From Sphingomonas sanguinis (GTDB lineage Bacteria > Pseudomonadota > Alphaproteobacteria > Sphingomonadales > Sphingomonadaceae), in assembly GCF_019297835.1 (NCBI RefSeq), contig NZ_CP079203.1, positions 3,214,501-3,278,500 on the forward strand: a stretch of DNA of 64,000 bases, in the 5' to 3' direction. The notes beneath the pieces were generated by a model. It had not been told where the DNA came from and ran no database searches. It saw only the letters and a list, made by a program, of their open reading frames with translations. Below, piece after piece: positions 54,778-63,115 of this stretch. Within the stretch, counting starts at the first letter, position 1; every line of letters begins with the position of its first letter. Position numbers and translations under genes: made by a program.

Positions 54778-55341
54778 GTGGGCGACCGCGATCTGGCGGG
54801 GCTGGCGGACGGCGATCTGGTCGCGCTGGCGATCGGCGGGCGGCCGGGCGCCTATGCCGCGATCGTCACGCGGCACAAGGCGGCGCTGTATCGCCTGATC
54901 CTGGCGCAGGTCCGCGACGCCGACGAGGCGCTGGATCTGGTGCAGGAGAGTTTCGTCGCGGCGCATGGCGCGCTGGGTCGGTTTGATCAGACGCGGAGCT
55001 TGCGCGCCTGGCTCAGTCGGATCGCGCTCAACAAATGCCGGGACTGGGCGCGGCGGCGGCGGGTGCGCGCGATGCTGGCGCGGGTGCTGCCGGTCGAGGC
55101 GGCGGCAGAGGTCGCCGACGACCGGATCGGGGGTGAGGCGGCGGCGATCGAGCGGGATTCTCTGGCGCGCACGCTGGCGGCGCTCGATGTCCTGCCCGCC
55201 GCGTTGCGCGAACCGCTGATCCTATGCGCGGTCGAGGGGCTGAGCCAAGCCGAGGCAGCCGAGGCGTTGGGTTTGAGCGCAAAGGCGGTCGAACTGCGCA
55301 TCCGCCGGGCGCGTGCCGCCTTGCGCGAGCAGACCGAGTGA
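54778..55341 (+). CDS. ECF RNA polymerase sigma factor (CnrH-like)
   Basis: A 187-residue ECF sigma factor from a GTG start. Region 2 is AAIVTRHKAALYRLILAQVR, DADEALDLVQESFVAAHGAL and RSLRAWLSRIALNKCRDWAR; region 4 is LDVLPAALREPLILCAVEGL and LSQAEAAEALGLSAKAVELR. No extra C-terminal domain. Linked to CnrY- and CnrX-like genes, it should be held at the membrane until metal binds. The likely target is the copAB pair starting 44 bases downstream, perhaps together with its own operon. Confidence 0.93.
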   Translation: MGDRDLAGLADGDLVALAIGGRPGAYAAIVTRHKAALYRLILAQVRDADEALDLVQESFVAAHGALGRFDQTRSLRAWLSRIALNKCRDWARRRRVRAMLARVLPVEAAAEVADDRIGGEAAAIERDSLARTLAALDVLPAALREPLILCAVEGLSQAEAAEALGLSAKAVELRIRRARAALREQTE

Positions 55342-55385
55342 GGGGCCGGGTAAGGGGAGGGCCGCTCCCTCGCGTATAGGGAGGC

Positions 55386-57206
55386 ATGATCGACCCGACG
55401 ACCGCGATACGCCGCCGAGACCTTCTGGCTGGGGGCGTCGGCCTGACCTCGCTTGCCGCCCTGCCCGCTTTGCCCGTCTGGGCGCAGGGCCATGGCCTGT
55501 CGCCCCATGGCGAGCAGCGTGCCGAACTGACCGGCCCCGACATCACCCTGACCATCGCGCGCCAGCATATGATGATCGACGGCAAGCCCTATCATGCGAT
55601 CGGCATCAACGGCTCGGCGCCTGCCCCGTTGATCCGCCTGCGCGAGGGGCAGCGGGTGCGGATCACCGTGGTCAACGCGCTGGACGAGGAGACCTCGATC
55701 CACTGGCACGGGCTGCTACTGCCCTTTCAGATGGACGGGGTGCCGGGGATCAGCTTTCCGGGCATCCCGGCGGGCGGACGCTTCACCTATGAGTTTCCCG
55801 TCATTCAGGCCGGGACCTATTGGTATCACAGCCATTCGGGGTTGCAGGAGCAGGAGGGGCTGTACGGCCCGATCGTGATCGACCCCGCCGGGGCCGATCC
55901 TGCCGCTGCGGATCGCGAGCATGTGGTGCTGCTGTCCGATCACAGCCCGCTTCACCCTCATGCGATCTTTCGCCGGTTGAAGCTGCAGGGCGGCTATTTC
56001 AACTATCAGAAGCAGACGCTGGCCGGGCTGCTGGCGGGCAAGGACCAGCCGCTGCGCGAACGGCTGGACTGGGGTCGGATGCGGATGGACCCCAGCGATG
56101 TGTCCGACGTGACGGGTTCGACCTATCGCTATCTGGTCAACGGCCATGGACCCACGGACAATTGGACCGGGTTGTTCACGCCCGGCGAGCGGGTACGGCT
56201 GCGGCTGGTCAACGCCTCGGCGATGACCAACTTCAACATCCGCATCCCCGGCCTGACGCTGACCGTCGTACAGGCCGATGGGCAGGATGTGCGGCCGGTG
56301 ACGGTCGACGAGCTTCAGATCGCGGTGGCAGAGACCTATGACCTGATCGTCACGCCGACCGAGGACCGCGCCTATACGCTGGTCGCCGAAACCTGGGATC
56401 GATCGGGCATGGCGCGGGGGACGCTGGCACCCCGGATGGGCATGGCCGCGCCCGTGCCTGCGCTGCGCCCCCGGCCGCTGGCGACGATGAAGGACATGGG
56501 GATGGGAGGCATGGAGCACGGCGCCATGGCGGGCGGCTGTTCCCCCGAACATGCCGCGATGGGGCATTGCCAGCCGGATGCCGCGCCCCGGATGGATCAT
56601 GGCCAAATGGATCACGGCCAGATGGACCACGGCCAGATGAGGCACAAGATGCGCGACTTCGCCAACGCCCCCGGCCTGCCGCGCACGCCCGTCGTCCAGA
56701 CGGTCGCGCCGATGCCGGTCGATCGTACCGGCGAACCGCCGCAGGGGCTGGCCGATGTCGGCCACCGCGTCCTGACCTATCGCGACCTGATGAGTGCCAG
56801 GGCCAATCCCGACACCCGTACGCCGTCGCGCGCGCTGACCATCCATCTGACCGGCAATATGGAGCGCTATATGTGGGCGTTCGACGGGGTGAAGCTGAAC
56901 GCCGTGACCGCGCCGATCCCGTTCCGGCTGGGCGAGCGGGTGCGCGTGACTCTGGTCAACGACACGATGATGGCGCACCCCATCCATCTGCACGGCCATT
57001 TCTTTGAGCTGGTGACGGGGCATGGCGATCACGCCCCGCGCAAGCATACGGTCAATGTCGCACCAGGCGGCACCGCGACCTTCGACCTGACGGCGGATGC
57101 CGAGGGCGACTGGGCGTTCCACTGCCATATGCTCTATCACATGCATGCGGGCATGATGCAGGTCGTCACCGTCCGGCGGGATGCGGACAAGGGAGCGGCG
57201 GCATGA
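55386..57206 (+). CDS. copA: periplasmic multicopper oxidase CopA
   Basis: A 606-residue copper-resistance oxidase that binds periplasmic copper and likely oxidises Cu(I). The start has a Tat signal (RRRDLLAGGVGL then TSLAALPALPVWAQG). Copper-site motifs are SIHWHGLLLP (106-109), YWYHSHSGLQEQ (148-150), HPIHLHGHFF (531-540) and HCHMLYHMHAGMM (579-591), so all four coppers can be placed. A Met/His-rich insert near 368-425 holds MKDMGMGGMEHGAM, CSPEHAAMGHC and repeated MDHGQ. The ATG follows AGGGAGG. Its stop overlaps copB. Confidence 0.96.
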   Translation: MIDPTTAIRRRDLLAGGVGLTSLAALPALPVWAQGHGLSPHGEQRAELTGPDITLTIARQHMMIDGKPYHAIGINGSAPAPLIRLREGQRVRITVVNALDEETSIHWHGLLLPFQMDGVPGISFPGIPAGGRFTYEFPVIQAGTYWYHSHSGLQEQEGLYGPIVIDPAGADPAAADREHVVLLSDHSPLHPHAIFRRLKLQGGYFNYQKQTLAGLLAGKDQPLRERLDWGRMRMDPSDVSDVTGSTYRYLVNGHGPTDNWTGLFTPGERVRLRLVNASAMTNFNIRIPGLTLTVVQADGQDVRPVTVDELQIAVAETYDLIVTPTEDRAYTLVAETWDRSGMARGTLAPRMGMAAPVPALRPRPLATMKDMGMGGMEHGAMAGGCSPEHAAMGHCQPDAAPRMDHGQMDHGQMDHGQMRHKMRDFANAPGLPRTPVVQTVAPMPVDRTGEPPQGLADVGHRVLTYRDLMSARANPDTRTPSRALTIHLTGNMERYMWAFDGVKLNAVTAPIPFRLGERVRVTLVNDTMMAHPIHLHGHFFELVTGHGDHAPRKHTVNVAPGGTATFDLTADAEGDWAFHCHMLYHMHAGMMQVVTVRRDADKGAAA

Positions 57207-58324
57207 TCCCCTTTGCGCTGCTGTTGCTCGCCGAGCCGATGGGGCAGCATCATCACGACATGGCGATGCCGGGCATGACCATGGCTCCGGCCAAACCGGC
57301 TGCCGCACCCCGAAAGACGGTCAGGCGTCGGGCGGCCAAGCCGGTACCGCGTAAGGCGCGGCCCGCGGCGGCGGCCTGTTCGCCCGAACATGCGGCGATG
57401 GGGCATTGCGGTTCGGGTGAGGCCAAGCCCGAGACGATGCCCGCCATGGCGCCGATGGCGGGGGAGGCCACTCCCTCGGCCTGCTCGCCGGACCATGCCG
57501 CCATGGGGCATTGCCTGCCCCGGACGGAATCGATGCCTGAGGGCATGGCGATGGACCACAGTTCGATGGACCACGGCTCGATGGACCACGGGGCGATGCC
57601 TCAACAGTCCGTCGGCTCCGCGCCGCCACCCCCGGCTCCGACCGATCGGGCCGCCGACCGCTTCTACGACCCCGCCGCCATGGCCGCCGCCGACCGGCGG
57701 ATGCGGATGGAGCATGGCGGCATGCGTTTCTCGCAGATCCTATTCAATCTGGCCGAGGTGCAGGTCCGCGACGGGCGCGACGGCTATCGCTGGGACGGGG
57801 AGGGCTGGTTCGGCGGCGACATTCACCGGCTGGTCGTGAAGAGCGAGGGCGAAGGCGCGTTCCGCGACCGGATCGGCGCGGCGGAGGTCCAGGCGCTCTA
57901 TGCGCGGGCGATCGACCCCTATTGGAATCTTCAGGCGGGCGTGCGGCAGGATGTCGGCGAGGGCGCTCGGCGGACCTATGCGGTGGTCGGGGTCGAGGGG
58001 CTGGCCCCCTATTGGTTCGATGTCGAGGGCGCGCTGTTCCTGTCGGACAAGGGTGAGTTGCTCGCCCGCACCGAGGCATGGGTCGACCAGCGGATCACCC
58101 AGCGCGCGATCCTGCAACCGCGCATGGAGGTGAATTTCGCTGCGCAGGACGTGCCCGACCAGCGGATCGCGGCGGGCGTCTCCAGCCTCGAGCTGGGCCT
58201 GCGCCTGCGCTACGAGATCGCGCGCGAGTTCGCCCCCTATGTCGGTGTCAATTGGGAGCGGCGCTACGGCCCCGCCAGCGGCGGCGGCCCGGCGCTGGCG
58301 CTGGGTATCCGGACCTGGTTCTAG
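57203..58324 (+). CDS. copB: outer-membrane copper resistance protein CopB
   Basis: A 373-residue protein. A short signal-like start (IPFALLLLAEPMG) is followed by a Met/His/Cys-rich N-terminal part with two copies of the CSP(E/D)HAAMGHC motif (nt 57377-57409 and 57482-57514) and MDHSSMDHGSMDHGAM. From about residue 160 the CopB beta-barrel begins with MRFSQILFNLAEVQVRDGRD, continues with WDGEGWFGGDIHRLVVKSEG and ends in ALGIRTWF with a terminal aromatic residue. It overlaps copA by 4 bases. The stop codon is the first part of a 21-base inverted repeat. Confidence 0.94.
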   Translation: MIPFALLLLAEPMGQHHHDMAMPGMTMAPAKPAAAPRKTVRRRAAKPVPRKARPAAAACSPEHAAMGHCGSGEAKPETMPAMAPMAGEATPSACSPDHAAMGHCLPRTESMPEGMAMDHSSMDHGSMDHGAMPQQSVGSAPPPPAPTDRAADRFYDPAAMAAADRRMRMEHGGMRFSQILFNLAEVQVRDGRDGYRWDGEGWFGGDIHRLVVKSEGEGAFRDRIGAAEVQALYARAIDPYWNLQAGVRQDVGEGARRTYAVVGVEGLAPYWFDVEGALFLSDKGELLARTEAWVDQRITQRAILQPRMEVNFAAQDVPDQRIAAGVSSLELGLRLRYEIAREFAPYVGVNWERRYGPASGGGPALALGIRTWF

Positions 58325-58587
58325 GGGCGATCGACATTCACAATGGCCCTTTCTTCCCTCTCCCCTGGACAGGGGAGAGGGTTAGCGGAGCTTGCCAGCC
58401 TGCTGGCTAGCGCAGCTTGGGTGAGGGGTTGAGCGAGCCTCCGGCTCGCGCTCGCTTTGCGAGCAATCACCCCTCACCCAGCTCCGACTAAGTCTTTGCG
58501 ATGCAAAGACCAAGTCTACGCAACCCTCTCCCCTCTATGAGGGGCGAGGGAAGGATAGCTATGGCTGAATGTCGATCGCCCCTAGAA
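58319..58587. repeat. Large inverted-repeat element between copB and the DUF1624 gene
   Basis: TTCTAGGGGCGATCGACATT (plus C) at the left and its exact reverse complement at 58567-58587 form a perfect 21-base outer repeat. Each copy contains the last Phe codon and TAG stop of the convergent gene on its side. Inside, CCTCTCCCCTGGACAGGGGA and GAGGGTTAGCGGAGCTTG-type sequence face ACCCTCTCCCCTCTATGAGG, with further hairpins (GGCTCGCGCTCGCTTTGCGAGC; GTCTTTGCGATGCAAAGAC). It likely terminates both genes. No protein gene is inside. Confidence 0.85.
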
Positions 58588-59763
58588 ATAGCGCAGCCAG
58601 TGCAGGTCACGGCGGCGGCGTTTCAGGTCGGCGAACCATTTGGTCGGGTAATAGAGCGGCACGAGCAGCAGAAGGTACACCAGCCACATCGCCCCGACCG
58701 AGGGCAGGCCGAACACCTGCCCCTGATTGGTGCCCCAGACCGCCACCGCGCCCAGATACAGCGCGCGCAGCACATAGAGGTGAAGCAGGTAGAAGGCCAT
58801 CGGCGCACCGCCCATCACGGCCAGCTTGCGGGCGATCGGCCCGCTCCGCTCCTCGAACAGCGCGAGCAGCAGCGCCGCGACGCCCAGCGTCGGCAGCAGG
58901 AACAGCAGGGACGGCGGATATTTGGTCAGCGCCACGAAGCTCATGACGCTGCGCAGAGGATCGCCCGGCACCGGCGCCCAGGGCGCATCGCCGTAAAGGT
59001 TGATCGCGCGCAACAGGATGAAGCCCAGGATCAGCCCCAGCCCAAGCGCCGCCAGCCAGCGCCGTCGCTCCTCGGCCGAGCGCGTGAACCACGGCCCGAT
59101 CGCATAGCCTAGCGCGATGACGCCGATCCAGGGCAACACCGGATAGGTCGTCTTGATGGTGATCCCCATCCACTCGAACGCGGTGCGCTTGTGGATCAGC
59201 GCCCAGGGTTTGAACCACGGGCTGTCGGGCGCAAAGGCGATGGGGTCGAGCAGGTTGTGCCCCGCCACGATCGCAACCCCGATCGCCGCCACGCCCCAAC
59301 GCGGCAGATGGATCAGCCCGGCGAGCGCGATCATGCACACGCCGATCGCCCAGATGACCTGCAGCCAGAGCGTCTGGGGCGGGAACTGCGCCGACCAGGC
59401 GAAGCCGACCAAAGTCACCTCCAGCAGCATCAGGAACAGGCCGCGCGTCAGCAGGAAGCGGCTCGTCTCCGCGCGGCTGTGCGTCTGACCATAGAGCCAG
59501 GCCGACAGGCCGGTCAGCAGGATGAAGGTCGGCGCACAGAGCGAGGCCAGCGTCCGACCGAAGAACAGCGCGGGCGCGACGAGGCGCGCGTCCATCGGAT
59601 CGCCGACCAGCCAATGGGTGCCCAGCGTATCGCGCACATGGTCGAGCAGCATGATGACCATGACCAGCCCGCGCACCGCATCGATGCTCGCAAGACGGGC
59701 GGCGGCGACGACCGGTGGCGTGGTGGTGCGCGCGGCGTCGCGCGGCAGGGTCAGGCTGGTCAC
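58582..59763 (-). CDS. DUF1624 / heparan-alpha-glucosaminide N-acetyltransferase-like membrane protein
   Basis: A 393-residue inner-membrane protein with about ten segments. The family core is seen in LASIDAVRGLVMVIMLLDHV with the Asp-x-x-Arg and the active-site His, LCAPTFILLTGLSAWLYGQT, and WIGVIALGYAIGPWF and MGGAPMAFYLLHLYVLRALY at the C-terminal half. Relatives transfer acetyl groups across the membrane to sugars. The substrate is unknown. Its start overlaps the stop of the DUF1826 gene by 4 bases. The product ends at the inverted repeat with ...LRYF. Confidence 0.87.
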   Translation of the reverse strand: MTSLTLPRDAARTTTPPVVAAARLASIDAVRGLVMVIMLLDHVRDTLGTHWLVGDPMDARLVAPALFFGRTLASLCAPTFILLTGLSAWLYGQTHSRAETSRFLLTRGLFLMLLEVTLVGFAWSAQFPPQTLWLQVIWAIGVCMIALAGLIHLPRWGVAAIGVAIVAGHNLLDPIAFAPDSPWFKPWALIHKRTAFEWMGITIKTTYPVLPWIGVIALGYAIGPWFTRSAEERRRWLAALGLGLILGFILLRAINLYGDAPWAPVPGDPLRSVMSFVALTKYPPSLLFLLPTLGVAALLLALFEERSGPIARKLAVMGGAPMAFYLLHLYVLRALYLGAVAVWGTNQGQVFGLPSVGAMWLVYLLLLVPLYYPTKWFADLKRRRRDLHWLRYF

Positions 59764-60374
59764 GCATCCTCCTCCGGCCAGAGTGCGTCGATGACCAGCA
59801 GCAGCCGGTCTTCGCCGGTCCCGGCGATCGGTGGCGAGCGGTGGATGATCGCGCGGTCGCCCGCCCGTTCGCGACCCTTGAACAGGCCGACATCGCCCGC
59901 CGACAGGGCGTGCGGCGCGCTATCCTCGGTCGCCCCCAGCGGCAGCCATTGGGTCGCCTGCCCGCAATAGGTGGTGATGAGGCGCAGCCCGACATAGTCG
60001 GCGTGGAACTTCCAGCAGCCATTGCCGGTGACGCGCTCGATCCGCACCTCGACCCGTTCCTCGCCGGTCCAGGTGGCATAGAGCATCGCCAGTCGCGCGA
60101 CATCGGCGGCCAGCGTCTCGTGCCATCGCTGGGAGGGCAGGGCGCCCAGCGCCTCGCGCACGCCCGCCGCGACCGCTGGCGTGGCCGCAGCGAATCGGAT
60201 CGTCGGGAAATCCTCAAGATCGGGTGCGAGCAGGGGCGAGGGACGTGCCCAGACCGCCAGCGTCACCTCCGGCTGGTCGATCGTCGCCAGCACAGCGGAA
60301 TCGCTATCGATACGGACGTGATCTGGCAGGGATACGGGTGGCAGGAGCGTGGCGGTATCGGCCGTCGGAATCAT
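59760..60374 (-). CDS. DUF1826 protein, probable zinc-starvation gene
   Basis: A 204-residue cytosolic protein. Typical stretches are FPTIRFAAATPAVAAGVREA, LPSQRWHETLAADVARLAML, VTGNGCWKFHADYVGLRLIT, TYCGQATQWLP and LFKGRERAGDRAIIHRSPP followed by GEDRLLLVIDAL. The Cys/His cluster (GCWKFHAD, TYCGQ, IHRSPP) looks like a mononuclear metal site of cupin or dioxygenase-like type. In other proteobacteria this family is placed in Zur regulons, and a Zur-like palindrome lies 22 bases before the ATG here. Function is not established. Confidence 0.87.
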   Translation of the reverse strand: MIPTADTATLLPPVSLPDHVRIDSDSAVLATIDQPEVTLAVWARPSPLLAPDLEDFPTIRFAAATPAVAAGVREALGALPSQRWHETLAADVARLAMLYATWTGEERVEVRIERVTGNGCWKFHADYVGLRLITTYCGQATQWLPLGATEDSAPHALSAGDVGLFKGRERAGDRAIIHRSPPIAGTGEDRLLLVIDALWPEEDA

Positions 60375-60395
60375 GCAAAACAACTTTGATCGTTC

Positions 60396-60412
60396 ATGTT
60401 ACGGTGTAACAT
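60396..60412. promoter_or_regulatory. Zur-like palindromic operator
   Basis: ATGTTACGGTGTAACAT has perfect 7-base arms (ATGTTAC / GTAACAT) around GGT, and on the DUF1826 strand it reads GTAATGTTACACCGTAACAT. This matches the general form of proteobacterial Zur boxes (AATGTTATAACATT-like). It overlaps the expected promoter of the DUF1826 gene, which suits repression by zinc-loaded Zur. Binding is inferred. Confidence 0.7.
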
Positions 60413-60458
60413 TACCAGATGAGTCCCGATAACGAAAGCCATTGTCCGGACAAAGCAA

Positions 60459-60488
60459 AAGGGGCGGCACCTCGCGGCACCGCCCCTT
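60459..60488 (-). terminator. Intrinsic terminator of the FucP-like transporter gene
   Basis: AAGGGGCGG and CCGCCCCTT form a perfect 9-base stem with a 12-base loop, and on the reverse strand the stem is followed by TTTTGCTTT. It is 25 bases after the transporter stop. Confidence 0.8.
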
Positions 60489-60512
60489 CTTCATTCGCTG
60501 GAATCAGCCGGA

Positions 60513-61823
60513 TCAGCCTGCGTCTTCGTCAGGGAAGGCGTTGGTCGGCTTCGACCCCCAGAGTGCGTAGAACAGGATGTAGAGTTCGCACACCGCGGTC
60601 AGCAGGAACGACTGCTGCAGTCCGTAATGATCAGCCAGCCAGCCATGCACCGCGACCAGGGCGCCGCCCGCGATCGCCATGATGAGCAGGCCGGAGCCTT
60701 CCTCGGTCAGCGGGCCGAGGCCGCGGATGCCGAGCGTGAAGATGGTCGGGAACATGATCGAGTGGAACAGGCCGACCAGGATCAGCGACCACATGGCGAC
60801 ATGGCCGGTGGTGAACACGGTCGCCAACATCACGACGAACGCGCCGATCGAGAAGACGGCCAGAACGATCCCGGCGGGCACCTTCTGCATGATCGCCGAG
60901 CCGACGAAGCGGCCGACCATCATCCCGCCCCAGAGCAGGGTCAGGTAGCGGCCTGCGGCCTCGGTCGTCATGTTGCCGATGTCCGGGCGGCTGACGAAGT
61001 TCACGAACAGGTTGCCGACGCCGATCTCGGCGATAAGGTAGATGAAGATCGCGCCGATGCCGAACACCAGGTTGCGATGCTTCCACAGCGAGTGGTTCTT
61101 GCGATCCTCCTTGGCGACGCGGCTGGTCGCCGAACCCATGGCGGGCAGCGGGAAGCGCGCGATGACGAGGGCGAGGACGACTAGCACGACCGCGACCAGA
61201 CCGTAAGGCAGCACGACCGCATGGGCGTCGGCCAGACGCTCCGCCTGGGTCAGCGCGGCGCTACCGGCCTCCGCCGTGCCGCCCTTCGACCGGCCGAGGA
61301 TCAGATAGGCGCCGAACAGCGGGGCCAGCATCGTGCCCATCGAGTTCATCGCCTGAACGAGGTTCAGGCGCGACGACGCCGTGTCCGCCGGGCCGAGCAC
61401 CGCGACATAAGGGTTGGCCGCGACCTGGAGCAGCGTGATGCCGCTGGCGATCACGAACAGCATCAACAGGGTGACGCCGTAGGAGGGCAGCGACGCCGCC
61501 AGCATCATGCCGACCGCACCCGCCGCCATGATGAGCAGGCCCGTCACCAGCGACTTCTGATACCCGATCCGCTCGATCAGCTTGGCCGAGGGGATGGAGG
61601 CGAAGAAATAGGCGATGAACCACACGCTCTCGATCAGCGAGGCCTGGAAATAGCTCAGCTCGAACACGCTGCGCAGGTGAGGCAGCAGCGTCCCGTTGAT
61701 GACGGTGATGAAGCCCCACATGAAGAACAGGCTGGCCAGCAGGGTCAGCGCCGAACCGTAATTGCTCGTCCCTCCCCCGACAGCTTGTGCGCCGGTGGCG
61801 CGGGACGTGACGGGTGCGGCCAT
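60513..61823 (-). CDS. FucP-like sugar MFS transporter
   Basis: A 436-residue inner-membrane sugar:H+ symporter of the FHS family. It has about twelve membrane segments; family parts are LLASLFFMWGFITVINGTLL near residue 28, SYFQASLIESVWFIAYFFAS, LLQVAANPYVAVLGPADTAS and SRLNLVQAMNSMGTMLAPLF. The ATG follows GGAGAGGATTGCA. A longer open frame adds 12 non-conserved residues. It is divergent from aldose 1-epimerase and the sugar-acid dehydratase, so a pentose, fucose or galactose is the likely substrate. Confidence 0.92.
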   Translation of the reverse strand: MAAPVTSRATGAQAVGGGTSNYGSALTLLASLFFMWGFITVINGTLLPHLRSVFELSYFQASLIESVWFIAYFFASIPSAKLIERIGYQKSLVTGLLIMAAGAVGMMLAASLPSYGVTLLMLFVIASGITLLQVAANPYVAVLGPADTASSRLNLVQAMNSMGTMLAPLFGAYLILGRSKGGTAEAGSAALTQAERLADAHAVVLPYGLVAVVLVVLALVIARFPLPAMGSATSRVAKEDRKNHSLWKHRNLVFGIGAIFIYLIAEIGVGNLFVNFVSRPDIGNMTTEAAGRYLTLLWGGMMVGRFVGSAIMQKVPAGIVLAVFSIGAFVVMLATVFTTGHVAMWSLILVGLFHSIMFPTIFTLGIRGLGPLTEEGSGLLIMAIAGGALVAVHGWLADHYGLQQSFLLTAVCELYILFYALWGSKPTNAFPDEDAG

Positions 61824-61892
61824 TGCAATCCTCTCCTTCGCACCGGCGAGCATCATCAAAAGATGTTCGTTGACCGGCTTGCTCCTGATATT

Positions 61893-61903
61893 TTGTCTGA
61901 CTA
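61893..61903. promoter_or_regulatory. Possible FadR-subfamily (GntR/FCD) operator
   Basis: TTGTCTGACTA fits the TNGTNNNACNA consensus of FCD-domain GntR regulators and lies in the shared ~130-base region between the transporter and epimerase genes, next to TATTTTG and ACTATAGT promoter-like sequence. One 11-base match can occur by chance. Confidence 0.4.
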
Positions 61904-61953
61904 TAGTGACGCAAAAGGCGCGTCAATGGCGTCTGAATGCGGAGGGATGAGGC

Positions 61954-63102
61954 ATGTCGATGGCGTCAATCAAGAGCTTTCTTACTTTGATAGCGGTAAC
62001 CTCCGTAATGACGTCCACCGCCGCTCTGGCGAGCGAGGTGAAGCGCGCGCCTGCGGGCTATTCCGCCGAGGGCGGCGCGATCGAAACGGTGACCCTGACC
62101 AACAAGGCCGGGCTGTCGGCGCGCGTGCTGACCTATGGCGCGACTCTGCAGTCGGTGATGGCGCCGGACCGGGACGGCAAGTTCGCCGACGTGCTGCTCG
62201 GTTATGACAAGGCCGAAGATTATGTGAACCATCCGAACTTCTTCGGGGTCACGGTCGGCCGCTTCGCCAACCGCATCGCGGGCGGCCGCTTCACGCTGGA
62301 CGGCAAGAGCTATCAGCTGCCGCTGAACGACAAGGTCAACTCGCTGCACGGCGGGACGAAGGGCTTCGACAAGCATCTGTGGAAGATCCTGTCGATGAAG
62401 GACGGCCCCACCGCCAGCGTGGTGCTGGCGCTGACCAGCGCGGATGGCGACCAGGGCTATCCCGGCAAGGTCGAGGCGACGGTCACCTATTCGCTGGACG
62501 AGGCGGGGGCGTTGACCATCGCGTTCGAGGCGAAGACCGACAAGCCGACCGTCATCAACATGACGAACCACGCGATCTTCAACCTGAACGGTGAAGGCTC
62601 GCCCCTGGGCGCGACCTTCCACAAGCTGACCATTCCGGCCGCCGCCTTCACGCCGGTCGATGCCAAGCTGATCCCGACCGGCGAGCTGAAGCCGGTTGCG
62701 GGCACCGTGTTCGATTTCCGCGCGGCCCGCGTCGTCGCCGACGGCATCCGCGACGGCAACGACCAGCAGATCCGCTACGGTCAGGGCTATGACCACAACT
62801 TCGCGCTCGACAAGGGGCTGACCGCCACGCCGCAGCTGTCGGCGCGGCTGGAGGATCCCGCCTCGGGCCGCGTGCTCGAAGTGCTGTCGACCGAGCCGGG
62901 CGTACAATTCTACACGGGCAATTTCCTCGACGGCACCTATGTCGGCAAGAAGGGCCATCTGTACCGCATGGGTGACGGCATCGCCCTGGAGCCGCAGAAA
63001 TTTCCGGATTCGCCCAACAAGCCGTCCTTCGTCTCCCCGCGCGTCGATCCGGGTAAGCCCTACCGGCATACCATGATCTATCGCTTCTCCACCGTTCGCT
63101 GA
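61954..63102 (+). CDS. galM: aldose 1-epimerase, exported
   Basis: A 382-residue mutarotase that interconverts alpha and beta anomers of aldoses. A Sec signal ([20 protein letters not shown]) places it in the periplasm. Substrate-contact motifs are [40 protein letters not shown] (catalytic His), [14 protein letters not shown] (second His), [11 protein letters not shown] and the catalytic Glu in [16 protein letters not shown]. The ATG follows GGAGGG. The dehydratase gene begins 13 bases after its stop. Confidence 0.94.
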   Translation: MSMASIKSFLTLIAVTSVMTSTAALASEVKRAPAGYSAEGGAIETVTLTNKAGLSARVLTYGATLQSVMAPDRDGKFADVLLGYDKAEDYVNHPNFFGVTVGRFANRIAGGRFTLDGKSYQLPLNDKVNSLHGGTKGFDKHLWKILSMKDGPTASVVLALTSADGDQGYPGKVEATVTYSLDEAGALTIAFEAKTDKPTVINMTNHAIFNLNGEGSPLGATFHKLTIPAAAFTPVDAKLIPTGELKPVAGTVFDFRAARVVADGIRDGNDQQIRYGQGYDHNFALDKGLTATPQLSARLEDPASGRVLEVLSTEPGVQFYTGNFLDGTYVGKKGHLYRMGDGIALEPQKFPDSPNKPSFVSPRVDPGKPYRHTMIYRFSTVR

Positions 63103-63115
63103 CCGAAAGCCTGAC

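Noticed and set aside
54778..55341. A FecI-type iron sigma system
   Set aside because: No FecR-like regulator or TonB receptor is present, while CnrX-like ligands are complete in the preceding gene.
56580..56660. The repeated GATCATGGCCAAATGGATCACGG-like units in copA as a CRISPR-like or satellite repeat
   Set aside because: They are in-frame codons for MDHGQ repeats within a copper-binding insert and have no spacer structure.
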